A stretch of DNA of 64,000 nucleotides from Cannabis sativa (GCF_029168945.1 NC_083604.1:63938211-64002210), one strand, 5' to 3'; counted from the first letter of the stretch, positions 24,150-37,508 are shown. Notes: generated by a model from the sequence alone, not told the origin. Numbers and translations are program-made.

Positions 24150-25338
24150 TGTTGGAATTGTTTTACCAGGATCTAAGATTTACTAACAAGTATGTTATTT
24201 AACATCCTAAATATTAAATTCTAAAATGATATGAAATAAACACATATAAAGTATAAGAAACCTTACAGTGATTACATCGGAATATAATGTCTCCTTCCAC
24301 TCAGATATCTAACCCTTGTATCCTTTCTGTAGCAGAGTATCACCAAGATCTGAGCCCGAATGTCCTTCTCTTGAATCTGGATTCTTCACAGCCTTACACA
24401 CTATGATTGAGATACCACTTGATGTGTGTGGGCACTCACTCATTCACTATAGGCTCGGTTTAGAAGAGAGGAAGGGAAGGCTAGGGTATAGGAAGAAGGC
24501 TCAAATTTTATCTGAAAGGAATGAGATGCATCATCTTTTTCCTGAAGCCATCACTACCTATTTATAGGAAACCACCTAGGGTTAGGTTAGATTTATTTGG
24601 CATTAAAATAATGAAAAAATAAATGGTAAATATGCATATAAGTGGCCAGCCATGATATGGATTGGGCCCCACTTTGTAATTTTGCCATTTTGTCATTTTT
24701 CCATCTCATTTCCTCAAAAATGACAATTTTTCAATTTAACTATTTAAATGTCAATTCTAATTATTTAATAATTAAAAATTAATTATTAAATAATATTGTC
24801 ATTTAATATATTTATTAATTAGACTAATCAAAGTCTCTTAATTAACAAATTAACCCTAGAAACTCTTTCTTCACAATTAAGCTCTTGCTTAGTGAAAATT
24901 CATAAACTAGACATAGTCTAATTTTAGAATTATAATTGATTAATCAAAATCAATTAACTGAGTCTTACAAGTAGTATTGTCTCAAATAGTATGGGGACCA
25001 TGGGCCTATATATCTAAGCTTCCAATAAGCAGCTCCAGAATTTACTAAGTAAATTCACTGACTTATTAATTCCTTGTTGCATCCACTCATAGAACTTGGA
25101 ATTGCACTCTCAGTTATATAGAACGCTCTATATGTTCCACGATATAGATACGCTGTTAGTTATCAATTGTTATAATCCCAATAATCAATGATCCTCTATA
25201 GATGATCTACATTGTATAGGGATTAAATTACCGTTACACCCTTCAATGTATTTTATCCTTAAAACACTTAGCCACCTATAAACGATATTTCAGTGAACTA
25301 AACACTTAGCCACTGCTCCACCCCCAAGACTAAATTGG
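24150..25338 (-). mobile_element. Partial Copia-family LTR (minus orientation)
   Basis: Begins tgttggaattgttttaccag, the inverse of the LTR 3' end seen in the copies at 44789, 46387, 50815 and 59079. It follows those copies for about 1.17 kb (including cttccactcagat and cacttagccacc) and then breaks off near 25310-25338, where the gypsy 3' LTR resumes. The rest of this LTR and most of the gypsy element were lost, probably in one deletion. Confidence 0.8.
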
Positions 25339-25340
25339 AT

Positions 25341-25512
25341 AAGCTTCTTGAATTTTCATTCTGTTTTTAATCTTGAAAAATATTGGTTTGCCAAATAGAA
25401 TCATAAATTTAGTCTAGTGATATTCAATCCAATTCCCTGTGGTTCGACCTCACATGTGTGAGTTTACTACTTGATTACGTGCACTTACTTACTATTTATA
25501 TTTTTCGTAATA
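25341..25512 (+). repeat. 3' LTR remnant of the gypsy element
   Basis: 172 bp aligned with 22340-22511 over their full length with only a few changes. Shows that the two flanks belong to one truncated element. Confidence 0.85.
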
Positions 25513-26081
25513 GGTGTTCATTTGACTACATCCAATATTTTTAGGTCTATCGAGATCCGATCCAATTATATATTGGATGTTAGATTTTACCATCCGATTT
25601 GATCCAATCATTTTCATTCATCCAATCGATCCAACATCCAATGGATGTTGGATGTACTTCATATATATTATTTGTTTAATTTGGGTTTAGCCAATATCTT
25701 AGACCTAGTATTTTTTTTTATCGGGTCGGATCCATCTAATATTTTAAGTCCAGTGTGCATTGAAATGGATTTGATCCATCTAATCCAAGAAAAAAAGAGT
25801 AAAATTTTAATGTTAATTTTTATATATACATATATATTTTACTTAGAACAATATAAAATCTAATTACTCATCCAAACTAAATGAAAATACTAGTTAGTTT
25901 TATTGGATGTTAGATGTATTGGATTTTTGGACACCCCATCCAACATCTGATCCAATCCAATTGGATATTCAAAAATAACATCCAATCCAATCTAATCACA
26001 ATTGGACATCCAATATTTGGTGGTCGATTGTAATTAGATTAGACAGTTTCATTGGATTTGATCGATTTATGCACACCCCTA
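25511..26081. mobile_element. hAT-type MITE with tccaat/ggat repeats
   Basis: Ends read TAGGTGTTCATTT and (inverse of the right side) TAGGGGTGTGCATAAATC, the plant hAT style. The interior is packed with direct and inverted copies of ggatgttggat/tccaatcc motifs, which act as subterminal repeats in this superfamily. No 8-bp duplication can be matched, since the left edge abuts the gypsy LTR. No transposase is encoded. Confidence 0.7.
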
Positions 26082-27300
26082 AAGTCTAGCACAAAATTTA
26101 GATCAACCTAAGGGCTATAATTGGAACATCATCTATAAAAGTTTGTATATCTTAAAGAATATAAAAATATAAGTAAAAAGTAATAAATAAATAAAATAAA
26201 GTGGGTATACGATATAATTTTCTCATTTAGAAATGTATTTAATTTTGATATTGGACCTTAAGTTTAACCCAAGACAAACTATAATTTTTCTAAAAATAAG
26301 ATGTACAAAACTTCGAAAGTGTACAAATGAAAATGGATTTAGTTAGGGCAACTTACAAAAATATTAGATTTTGAGTAAAGGTTTACATTTATACCTCACA
26401 CGGTAAAAATTACATTTATACTGTCTTTCCTTTTTTTTTTCTTTTATACTGTATATGCCGAAAATCACATACCAAGCCTCTATCTTGCACACCCACAGAC
26501 AGAACTACCCCAGCAATATGAGAACACTTGAAAACAATCATTAATTCCAGCAAGATGGAACAAAAATAGAGAAATCAACGTCAAATAAATAGTCATGGCA
26601 TAATAACTATAAAACAACACTAAAACAAATTAAAAAAACAAAAGAAAAAAATGATTAAAAAAACTAACCATCTTCTGCACAGCCTCAATACTAGATACAA
26701 TAGCGGCTATATTTGCAAGTCCAGTCCTGAAAAATTAGAATAAAAAACTACTAAAATAACACAAAATAAATGTAAAACAATGAAGCAAATATAACCACTT
26801 AAAAAAATATAAAAGAACCACACCCCTCAAAAAAATTTTGCTAATGAGTTTGTCAAATGTATTTTTAGGAGAATCAGAATTAAAAAAAACACAAAAACAA
26901 TCATAGAGAAGGAAGAAAAAAATGTATTTATAGTCTCCATCTTCCACACCCACGTATAGAACCACCACAACAACACGAGAACACTTAGAAAACAACTATT
27001 AATTCTAGTGAGATGGAGCAAGATCAGTGAAATTGACGTCAAATAAATAAATTATGGCAAAACAACCGTAAAATAACACTAAAACAAATAAAAAAAATCA
27101 AAAGAAAAAAGAACTAAAAAAAACTAACCATCTTCTGCACAGCCTTAACACGGCTATATTTACAAGAACAGTTCTGGAAAATTAGAATAAAGAAACCACA
27201 CTCTTATTTTTTCCCAAAAGCGTGACTGAAAATTAGAAAAACTCAAAAAAATGAAAAGAAGATAAAAAAAAAGAACTGAACAAGAAATAAAATAAAAAAC
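26082..27300. repeat. Intergenic DNA with an approx. 280-bp direct duplication
   Basis: Sequence at about 26483-26757 recurs at about 26941-27198 (shared phrases: gagaacactt, gacgtcaaataaat, actaaccatcttctgcacag). Offset is about 458 bp and identity is moderate. No reading frame is conserved between the copies, so it looks like an old non-coding duplication. Confidence 0.65.
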
Positions 27301-27313
27301 TTATATGTTAATG

Positions 27314-28226
<913 letters not shown>

Positions 28227-28640
28227 TTAATAATTAAAACTTACAGTTTTTAAATTGATTAAGTAATTACTAAGATTTGCACATGCGAAAAATGCGACAA
28301 TGTCACTGATGTATTTTAATACACAAAAACTACATTCTTGGTTCTTAGATTGTTTTGGACAATTTGCTAGTGTATTCCTGGATACACCCCAATAAACGCA
28401 TTTGATCCCTTTAAAAACCTGCATGCATTATTTTGAAAATTATATTAATATTTCAATTAATTAACATATATATAACTTAGTTAATAATACGATAAAGATT
28501 TATTATATAAAGAGTAATTAAATTATTACTTTTTCAACATCGCATGAATTTGTTAGGGAATTTTATGGCCATTTATATGGTTTAAATAGATAATTTTTCC
28601 TGGCGCAATGACCTCTAGCATCCAATAGGCACTAAAAAAT
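28227..28640 (-). pseudogene. Ulp1-like (C48 peptidase) remnant of the CACTA element
   Basis: Minus-strand readings include YWMLEVIAPGKIIYL (about 28580-28627), which resembles the HW-hydrophobic-VI-P core of Ulp1 SUMO-protease-like domains, and NCPKQSKNQECSFCVLKYIS (within 28227-28424), which resembles their CPQQ-ECG catalytic Cys region. The expected catalytic His is Tyr here, and Gly after the Cys is Ser. Between the pieces are stops or an intron. Such domains are often carried by plant CACTA and Mutator-like elements. Function is very unlikely. Confidence 0.6.
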
Positions 28641-29580
28641 ATACATGCATGTATATAAGATAGTATAAAAATAATTTCAAAAGAAAGAAATTTTAAATTA
28701 TTTCTTAAGAAGTGTTTACCTGATATTCTAAGGATTAAAAAATATTTAGTGTTGGTTTTACATCAATGATAACCAACGAGCCAATCTTTCTGACGCAACC
28801 TTAATGGATTGTTGCTTCTCTATATCGATTAGAAGCTCCGAGCCGTAAAACTTGAAAATCTGTCTCAAATCATGTAACCCCTCCCAAATGCACCTACATT
28901 AAATAGTTAAGTATTAAGGTTTTAGAATAATTTTAGTAGAAATTGATATATAAGATTAATTAGGTTAAAGAGAGTATACATCATTCTAAAAAGTATTCCT
29001 TCATTTCCAATGAAGTCACACAATGCAGTTGCTGTAAATCTTCTCCAGATATCGTGATTTGGGTATGAGGCGTTATGAATCTACATGGTACCAGAATTTG
29101 GACTATAACATTTTTCTACTTTGTTCTCAAAAATTCTTCAACCATCCATTTGATTGACTTTGGAATTTGCGTCATGATCTCTAGAGTGAATAATAGATTA
29201 GCTTGATCACCACCGCCTTTTCGACAAGGCATGGGACCTTTTTCCTTCGATATAGCACGTCTTGATGATAGTTGAGCAAGTGGACCCTATACAAAATACC
29301 ATAATCTATCAAAATTTATATATATGATTTGTAATGATGATTTCTAGGAAAGAAATTTTACCTCGAATGTTAAAATTAAATATTTAGGTCAAGAGAGGAA
29401 TGTGTTCGCCGCTTCTCTAACATAGCGTAACCCTTGAATTGGTACCAGGATTTTTGTATCTTCTTGTAGCATTTTTAAAATCAAAATGCGTGCATGCAAA
29501 TCATCATAGTCCTTGGTGTGAACTATGATGGGACCCTCATTATCCTAATTTTCTTCATTCTCTAAGAATGTTCTTTCTGG
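28641..29580 (-). other. CACTA second-ORF region, unrecognised coding traces
   Basis: Minus-strand phrases such as ASYPNHDIWRRFTATALCDF (about 29015-29075) and ISKEKGPMPCRKGGGDQANL (about 29195-29260) look like formerly coding DNA between the DUF4216-like and Ulp1-like parts. I do not recognise the protein. Exon boundaries cannot be set. Confidence 0.4.
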
Positions 29581-30010
29581 TATCGATAAAAACATACCAT
29601 TTATCATTAGCTGGATAAAAAATGTGAAAAACTTGTACTGCTAGGCTAGCCATGATGAATGGATCATTCTTGCTTCCTCTCTTACATAAATCAACAAAAG
29701 TTAAACAAAGCTCGTTAGTTTTTACTCCAACATTGTTGTCAACCCAATAACATTTAAAAAGTGGAATTCATAACGTAAAATAATTGAGCTCTCATATTTT
29801 TTTAATAACCCCATAATACGTCATGGTACCTAAAACAAGGTTTTTATCTTTTACACTTACAATGTGCATGGTTTCTACGACGATACTTATGCCACTATTT
29901 TGAATCTCTCGAGCATCATCTCTTGACTTTGTATAAAAATATTTACCCCTTACAATGTAAGCTTCATGCTTTGCTACCGTAAAATTTTTTCCAAGAGCAA
30001 TACGACTCAA
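29580..30010 (-). pseudogene. DUF4216-like segment of the CACTA transposase ORF
   Basis: The frame 29792-30010 reads KSRDDAREIQNSGISIVVET, and the continuation at about 29600-29765 reads as CYWVDNNVGVKTNELCLTF and FYPANDKWYVF in the same strand. Both are hallmark phrases of the DUF4216 region found C-terminal to DUF4218 in plant TNP2-type transposases. A stop separates the two pieces. Confidence 0.8.
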
Positions 30011-30319
30011 CTATCACATACTCCATGATTCGATTCGTTCAATTTTGCTAGAATGGTATTCTTTAACCACTGAATGAAATTTTTACAATGCTCGCCGGCA
30101 ATCCATTTTTAATTAATTATTTTTATATGTCTTGGAACCATTGATTGTAATAACTCCATATGGTCACTACAAATCATAAATGTGAAATTAGAATAAAAAT
30201 GTAATGTTGATCAAGTTATTATTCATCATGATTAATTAAGGTTAATCAAAGGAACAACTACCTATAACTTACGTTATATATGGGTGAACCTCTGTATTAT
30301 TGTTCATCACGACCAATTG

Positions 30320-30860
30320 AGAATTATCTAGATCAAACTTGGCACAGTTACCATTGTTCCTTTCTCCCTTAATCCTTTATCAACCTCATCTAGGTCAGAT
30401 CTTGGTTTGTTAATTCCAATTGCCTCAACTCCGGCCATGTACTCTAAACAAAATTCAACAACCTCTTCAGATATGTAGCACTCAACCATAGATACTTTTG
30501 GGTGATAGTGGTTACGTACATAACTTTTAAGTACCTTCATATTTCTTTCAAATAGATACATCCATCTTGCCCATACTGGCCCACAAAACCTTGCTTCTCT
30601 CACTAAATGAACCATTAAATCTATCATGATGTCGAAAAAAGATGGCAGAATTTTTTTTTTCAAAGTTGCACAATGTTTTGACTACATGTTCATGTAATGC
30701 ATTTAATTTATCAATTTCTAATTCCTTCTCGTATAACTTATTAAAGAAAATGCAAACATATGTCAAACACTCTCGAACCTTTTTTTGGCGAGACTGGTCT
30801 AATGGAAATTGGAAGCAGATGTTGCATTAACGCATGACAATCATGTGATTTCATACCCAT
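30320..30860 (-). pseudogene. DUF4218-like segment of the CACTA transposase ORF
   Basis: LPSFFDIMIDLMVHLVREAR and RWMYLFERNMKVLKSYVRN (30328-30663) match the core of DUF4218. Just upstream on the same strand, ELKLMGMKSHDCHALMQHLL (about 30780-30870) is the usual sequence linking TNP2 to DUF4218. Frameshifts separate these pieces. Confidence 0.85.
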
Positions 30861-32503
30861 TAATTTTAATTCATCCTTATATGCCAAGTTTTTAATGTTA
30901 GACGAGTATCATCATGTACTTTCATATTTGAAAATGATTCGCAAACCATTTATTTTCTTTTTTGGACAAAGTGAAACAAGCAAGAGGTAAATATAATCAT
31001 TCACCTTTCTTTTCAGGTGTCAGAGATTGTCGGATATCCATTTCAACAAGCAAGAGGCAAATACAATTATTCACCCTGACAGTGGCAAAGGAGTCATATC
31101 TCCCTCTTCAGTACCATCAAATGCATTCTTCTTGTCTCTATTAGGATGATCCTTAGGCAAGTACTGTCTATGACCAATATAACACATTTTTTATCCATTT
31201 GGCAAGCGACGAGCCCATATGTTAATGCTACGAATTAGACAACCTTCGTAATTTTTTATGCTTAAGACTAATAAATTACTGTAAGCTGAAAAATTGCTAA
31301 CATTCCATAATAACACTACTTTTAGATTGAAGAATTAATTCTTTTTTAAAACCATCATAGGCCTAAACACTATTCTCATACAATTCTATTAAATCGTCAA
31401 TCAATGGTTCCAAATATACATCGATATTATGTCCATGTTATTGTGGGCATGATATCATTAAAGAAAACATATTAAATATCATTTTCATCACTAACCATGG
31501 AGGAAGATTATACATAACAAGGAAGACATGCCATGAATTATGACTACTACTTAGAGATATATGTAGATTTACTCTACCCGTAGATAGACCGCGACGAATA
31601 TGTCTTAGTTCAGATTTTAATTTAGGATTTATGCAGTTTATTTTTTTTCAAGCTTGGGAATCTATAAGATGTCTGAGTTTTCCATCTTTCACTCTCTCGG
31701 TCTCGTGCCAAATTAAATTTTAGAATGTTTTGCACTACGATACAATCGTTTAAGTCACAGAATCAAAGGCATGTACCACATCACTTTTTGGGAGACAAGT
31801 TTTCTATTCTCTTTATTCTTGTTTATTTTATGGTGGGATAAACCACAAGTTGGGCAATTGTCCATGTCTTCATATTCTTTATGATATAAAATACAATTAT
31901 TTAGACCCGCATGGATCTTTTTATACTTCAACCCTATAGAATTTAAAGTTTTCTTCACTTCAGATGTAGATTCCTGGAAGCAATTGTCAAATGAAAAGAT
32001 ATCTTTAAAAACAGCTAAAAATTGAGTAAAATATTTATCACTCACTCTATTTTCTGCTTTGATATTGTAAAACTTTACCATTGTTGGTAATCTTAGTTTT
32101 TTATAGCAATCAAACAAGGGTTTATCTGCATCACTTAGAAAATTATTGAATTTTTCAGGATCATTAAGAAATTTCTCTTGTGCTTCGTCAAGCAAGTTCA
32201 TTGAATGATCATCGAAATCATTACCCCCAATATCATCTACCTCCGCTTCCCTAATGGATATGGATCATGAGTTAAAATATTCGTCATGCTAATACCAAGT
32301 AGTATAACTTCTATTAAAACCTCTAAAATACACATGAGCCTTAATCATTGTAATATTTCATTTTAATCTATTATAATAATATATACACATGGACAACGAA
32401 TACGTTCGAGATTTCTTAATTCTTTACGGAAAACTCTATAAATTCATTGAATCCTACTTGAAATTGAAGTGTCTCTCTCCTCACGTATCCATGATTTATC
32501 CAT
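30861..32503 (-). pseudogene. TNP2-type CACTA transposase, fragments
   Basis: The start MDKSWIREE at 32503 is typical of the transposase-associated domain. A 148-codon open piece (31755-32201) includes KLRLPTMVKFYNIKAENR and ends near DNCPTCGLSHHK, the metal-binding knuckle before the TNP2 catalytic core. Further left, a CYIGHRQYLPKDHP-type phrase (about 31140-31190) belongs to the core. Stops and frameshifts throughout make it inactive. In an intact element this protein cuts and joins the CACTA termini. Confidence 0.85.
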
Positions 32504-34451
32504 AATGAAAATCCTAACAAAAAAATCAGAATATTTAGTAACTAATTATAACTAGTTATTAGTTATATAATGTAACTAACTAGTTTCTCACAACTATTTA
32601 ATATTTATATATTACTCTAATTCTTATTTTAATTTAGATCATGTTATTATATTACTCATTTTAAATATTAACACGATAACTAGTAACTAATTGTAAATAG
32701 TTACTAGTTATATAAGTTGTAATTAACTAACTAGTTTCTTACAACTAGTAACTAATTATTTGTGTTATGTGTAATACTTTTTATTTAATATTTATGTATT
32801 TTTAGTAAAATTTATTCTAATTTACCGAAATTTCGACAGCATAACGACTGTAATCGAACATTCTCAAAAAATTTAAACATGTCGAAAATAAGAAACAAAA
32901 CATATAAAACAATTTAAAGCAAACAAAATAACATTAAAATACAAAAATTATCCACTCATCCGACCGCGGTACATGTATTCGCAGAACCTACTTTATTACA
33001 GTTGAATATTTAAGATATTCAAACTCAACTAACATGCATATTATTCTACCCATCCAACCGCAGAACAATATATTGCAGAACTTACTTGACTACAGATGAA
33101 TATTTAAGATATTCAAACTCCACAAAATATTGATAATTAATTAATAATAAAAGTTAATAAATGTATATATTTGTAGCTAGCTAAAAACCGATCAACATCA
33201 AATTATTCAGAACCTTAAAAATTAGCTCACATTCTACAATATAATAAAATTCAACAAAATTAAAATTTTAATTATTTAAATACTTACTTGTTATATTATT
33301 TATGAGTAACTAGTTAGTAATAAAAATATATGAATATGAATTAAAAAAGTAACTAGTTATTAGTTAGTAAAAAATATAAAAATACATAAATAAGAATAAA
33401 AAAAAATAAATTTAATAAGTTAATAAAAAAAATAAATAAAAGAGTTATTTTTTCTCTATCTATTTTTTTTTAAAAAAAATAACATGTACATATATAATAA
33501 ATTATATCTCATACTAACAAATTTTAAAAATTTAATTTCTAAACTAATTACAATTACAATACAATTACAATATTTTTTATAAATATAGTACAAATATAAA
33601 ATACGTATACACACAATACATATTCAATAAAACATAAACTACATACAAATATACTATTAAGGTTTAAATTTTTATCTTATTACCGCAATCCAGTGACCAA
33701 TACCAACAAAAATTCAGCCACCATGCACAACCACAATAACATAATAGTAATAATATAGAGAAACCTTAAAAAAATTACAAAATCAAAAATAAAAAAATGT
33801 ACATTACTAAAATTAATAGAAATCATATTTATACTTTAATGGACGTTGAGATTCAACGTTTTCTCCACTAAAATTGGTGGTCAGAGTTATAACCACCACA
33901 ACTACTTCTTGGCTTCAATTTAAAATTGGGTAAAAATCTAAACTTTTTGGGTGTAAAGGTTTAAGTATGGAAAATAGAACATTTTTTTTTAAAAAAAAAT
34001 GAGTGAAAATGGTAAAAAATGGTGAAGATATTGGTGGTGGTTGGCGAAGGTTTTGGGTTTGTTCTCTACTGCTATTTGGTTTCGTGAAGAAGAAGAAGAC
34101 GAAGAAGTGGGGAGAAGACGAAGTGCTGAAGAATTATATAACCATATCCCGTTGGTTATTAGGAAATAAACGACAGCATAGGGCACACATGTCAGTTATT
34201 TTGTGTGTCTATGTCATCTGTGATTTCTTAATAAACGACGGGATATGGTTAGTAAAAACCCTTCACGATTCCCAAACCCCAAAACCGACTCTGTAGGTGT
34301 AGTGATATTCTATATCTACGGTTTTTATAAAGTAGCCGCCTCTAAATGTCAATTTTTCATTAGTGTGAATATTAGGAGGCTTTAGCTTCCCTTTTTAATT
34401 AATGTTCTGAAAAAAAAAAAACCACCTTTATAAAGTATTTTTGTAGTAGTG
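32504..34451 (-). other. CACTA 5' subterminal region, non-coding
   Basis: Lies between the transposase start and the right terminus. It contains repeated phrases aactagttactagttat (32540-32760, 33310-33370), a GAAGAA run near 34085-34110 and gtagccgcctctaaa near the end. The small frames at 33989-34296 are not convincing genes. Such regions usually hold transposase-binding repeats. Confidence 0.5.
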
Positions 34452-35857
34452 AGTAGTTTCCATTTGGTAGTTTGCTTTGTCTAATTTATTTTACTTGGGT
34501 GTTTGTAAATTTTCTTTGTCCAAATCATCTTTTATTCTTTTTGGTTTTTCTTTTCACTGTATTTTGGTGTTTATCACCTTTGTCCTTTGTGGCTTTAGGT
34601 TTTAGGCCATCTTAATTTATTATTAGCTTAGTTTGGTCATTGTTTGGTCATCTCCTTGGAGATCTATGCAGTTTTGTTTTCGCCTGATCTTTTAGGCTTT
34701 GTTCCGTTAAATAAGTTAATGATATTCCTCTTTTAATAAAAAAAATTCACATTTCGTGGGTTGGTTAAAATTTTTATATTTTCTTCGTCCTTTTGTATCA
34801 CGCTTATTCTTACTAAAAATTAATGTAAATATATCACAATTTTTTTTTTTTTTACTAAATATAACATAAGTTTTATATTTTTTGTTGGAGAAGGTGTTAT
34901 GAAGACATGTTATGTTAACTTAATTTTTTTAATTAAAAAACTAATTTTAACATATATTTATAAAATGGATGATTTTACAAATTAAATTTTACAAAAATTA
35001 ATAACGAAGGAAAGAAAAAAAAAAAATACTACATTCAGTTCAAATGTTGAGTGGCCTAACATTCTCAATTAAATATTAGAGCATTAACTATCCATATAAT
35101 AGTGGGAGATCTGAAATGGTTTAAGATATCAGAGTCAAAAGTTTTCAGTTAATGATGCACATTGATTGAGAATGTGAAAATTATATAAAATTGTTAATCT
35201 TCAAAGAGCACTAGGGAGGGAGGCAGCCTTTTGCTTTGTACTAATATAAATTATGAGAATTGTTAAAAAGTATTATTGATTAGTATTTGTTTTTGTGTTA
35301 TATTACGATTGGTGTAATTAAATGTTGAGTCTCATATAATTTAAGAAAATAACCCCATACAAAAATAATTATTAAAATATAAAATAATTAATAAAATATG
35401 TTTATAACAATGAATAATATTCTATAAATGTAGAGTATGAATAATAAATTATAAAGATTAAAGAAGCTTTAAAATAAAAATAAAAATAAAAAGTATAAAA
35501 GTGTAGCATATTTTTGGTAAAGTTCTTTAAATTTTTAAAATTTATCTATTTTAGAGAAGCTTTTTGTGAGTACTGTAACTCTTTAAAAACACTCCCGGTA
35601 AAAACATCAATAATATTAAGTAGTCCACTTCAATATAAGACAAATCAAAATAAACAAAGTTCTATTTCTCATTTCTTTTTTTAGGGAAACATTTCATATT
35701 TCTTTTTTTTTTTTTAATGGAAAAATTATCTATATTAACCATTAAATTCTGTTATTATCAAACTAGGTAATAAATCAGTTGGAACATACTTCAAGTTAAA
35801 ACGATGACCAGGATAAAAAATAAAGGCTCTAATAAAATTATGAACAATCATATTTAC
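34452..35857. other. Intergenic AT-rich DNA, no gene seen
   Basis: No reading frame, RNA gene or clear transposon end seen. The last five bases (tttac, 35853-35857) precede the Copia fragment. Confidence 0.5.
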
Positions 35858-36071
35858 TGTAACAGATACTGAGAATTCAGTTAGTGGTTAAGATTGTTTT
35901 ACTGTAGGCAGTTGTTGAATTCTGTTACACCTGTCAGAATTCTGTTATTTTCCTTTTTGGTTCTCCTCTTGTTTCCATTGTATATATACTGCCTTAATTC
36001 ATTCAATAAAGATTGAGCTGTTCAATTCTCTCTTTTCTTTTTCTTGTTCTGTTTCTCTGTTTTCTGTTACA
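35858..36071 (+). repeat. 5' LTR of the Copia fragment
   Basis: 214 bp with TGTAACAG/CTGTTACA inverted ends. Contains a TATA-like tgtatatatac (about 35978-35990) and aataaag (about 36005), followed by a CT-rich R/U5 part. Confidence 0.75.
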
Positions 36072-36107
36072 TTACATGGTATCAGTCGCCCCTGACCTAC
36101 GTCTTCA

Positions 36108-37508
36108 ATGGAGTCTACGTCAACTGATCCTGCTCAAGCTCCTGCAGCTCCCATGGCTTCTCCGGTCCTCACTCAGGCTACCGGCGCCCCACAAATCCAG
36201 CAGAACTCCTCCTGGAATCCTTTTTCGCACTCTCTTTCTTCAACCTTAACAATCAAACTTGATCGTTCTAACTTTCTCTCTTGGAAATCTCAGGTTCTTC
36301 CCACGGTTATAGGGCACGATCTCGATGAGATATTGCTCACAGGGATTCCTCCTCCTGCAACCTTAATCTCTGGCGGTCCCAATCCTGCCTTTCAGGAATG
36401 GAAACGCCAAGACCAATTACTCCTTTCTTGGATTCGATCCTCCATGACAGAGGGAGTTCTTGCTTCCGTTGCCAACTTTACTTCTTCTCACTCTGTTTGG
36501 AAGTCATTGGAACAAAGGTTCTCAAGCCAATCCAAAGCCAAGCTCCTTCAATTAAAAGGACAGTTCTCTAATCTCAGAAAAGGAGGCCTCTCCATTGCTG
36601 ATTATGTTGATAAGATGCAAGCTATTACCGATTCTTTGGCCATTGCTGGATCCCCAATTTCAGACCAAGACTTTGTTCTTCAGCTGCTAAACGGACTTGG
36701 TCCTGAATTTGACTCCGTAGTTTCAGGCATCACATCGCGAAGCGATTCTCTTACTCCTGAGGAGGTGCAGGCTCTCCTTCTCTCGCACGAAAGCCGCCTG
36801 GAACACCACAACTCCGTCACTGACCTCAATATGAAGTTACAAGCGCATATGGCTCTTTCTGGTTCAAGATCCAACTCTTACAGGCCCCCACAAGGTTCAA
36901 AGGTTGGCTACCGTGGAGGTTATCGTGGAGTCAATCAAAACAACAGGCCTCAATGCCAATTGTGTCTTCGGTTTGGCCACACTGCCCCTGTGTGCCATTA
37001 CCGATTTGACAAGACTTGGGTACCTCCCAAACCAGGCTCAAATCCTCCACCAACACTCCCATCCAACAATACTCGTGCCCTTCTCACTGAACATGAGTTT
37101 GAATATGACCCACAGGCTTATGCTACCTCGTTCTTGCCTGATTTTGGCGATGACTCTGGCTGGTTTGTGGACTCGGGAGCCACCAATCATATCAGTTCAG
37201 GTGCTGATAATCTTGACACAGCAATCACCTACACGGGTCCTGAAGGTGTAGCAGTGGGAGACGGTAAGAAATTGTCCATTTCTCACATTGGTTCTAGTCA
37301 TTTACCATCTCTTACATCTATGTCTCTTCGATTAAATTCTGTACTTCATGTTCCTAAAATGACAAAGAACTTAGTTAGTGTATCTCAACTAACTCATGAT
37401 AATAATGTGTTTCTTGAATTTTATAAAACATGTTGCTTTGTCAAGGACAAGCAAACGGGGAAGGTGCTGCTCAAGGGAATGCTTAAACGCTTCAGCTCTT
37501 TTTCTTGA
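36108..37508 (+). pseudogene. Copia gag-protease, truncated polyprotein
   Basis: 466 codons, uninterrupted. Residues 45-250 form a UBN2-type Copia gag (LDRSNFLSWKSQVLPTVIG; SIADYVDKMQAITDSLAIAG). A zinc knuckle CQLCLRFGHTAPVC lies near residue 283. The protease active-site motif DSGATNHIS is near residue 353, and the reading continues into the LHVPKMTKNLVSVSQL region. It ends MLKRFSSFS just where the pre-integrase domain would begin. Complete members of this group have about 1400 residues. Gag and protease look undamaged, so a protein could be made, but without polymerase the element cannot move on its own. Closest in style to the Ale/Retrofit branch. Confidence 0.88.

Larger units (their letters stand above)
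21303..25512 (+). mobile_element. Truncated Ty3/gypsy retrotransposon with nested Copia LTR piece
   Basis: A full 5' LTR (21303-22511, TGTTAGGC...TAACA), a tRNA-Asp-type primer site and a broken gag are followed at 24150 by part of a Copia-family LTR in reverse orientation, then the last 172 bp of the 3' LTR (25341-25512), which match 22340-22511. Protease, reverse transcriptase and integrase are missing. Primer site and gag style fit the Athila/Tat branch. No target duplication matches across the two ends, so a deletion or recombination joined the parts. Confidence 0.8.
28227..34451 (-). mobile_element. Decayed CACTA (En/Spm-type) DNA transposon
   Basis: The right terminus, read on the minus strand, is CACTACTACAAAAATACT (ends 34451), the CACTA signature. 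From it leftward on the minus strand come a transposase-associated start (MDKSWIREE at 32503), TNP2-type fragments, DUF4218- and DUF4216-like segments and an Ulp1-like remnant. All are interrupted by stops. The left terminus was not found, so the left boundary is only the last recognisable coding piece. Confidence 0.82.
35858..37508 (+). mobile_element. Truncated Copia element: 5' LTR, gag and protease only
   Basis: A 214-bp LTR (35858-36071, TGTAACAG...CTGTTACA) is followed by the primer site tggtatcag (36077) and an open gag-protease frame. Integrase, polymerase and the 3' LTR are absent. Sequence right of 37508 shows no similarity I recognise. Confidence 0.82.

Noticed and set aside
33989..34296. 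Frames of 65 and 97 codons near the CACTA right end
   Set aside because: Poly-Ser/Lys from GAAGAA repeats, in the subterminal zone; no domain.
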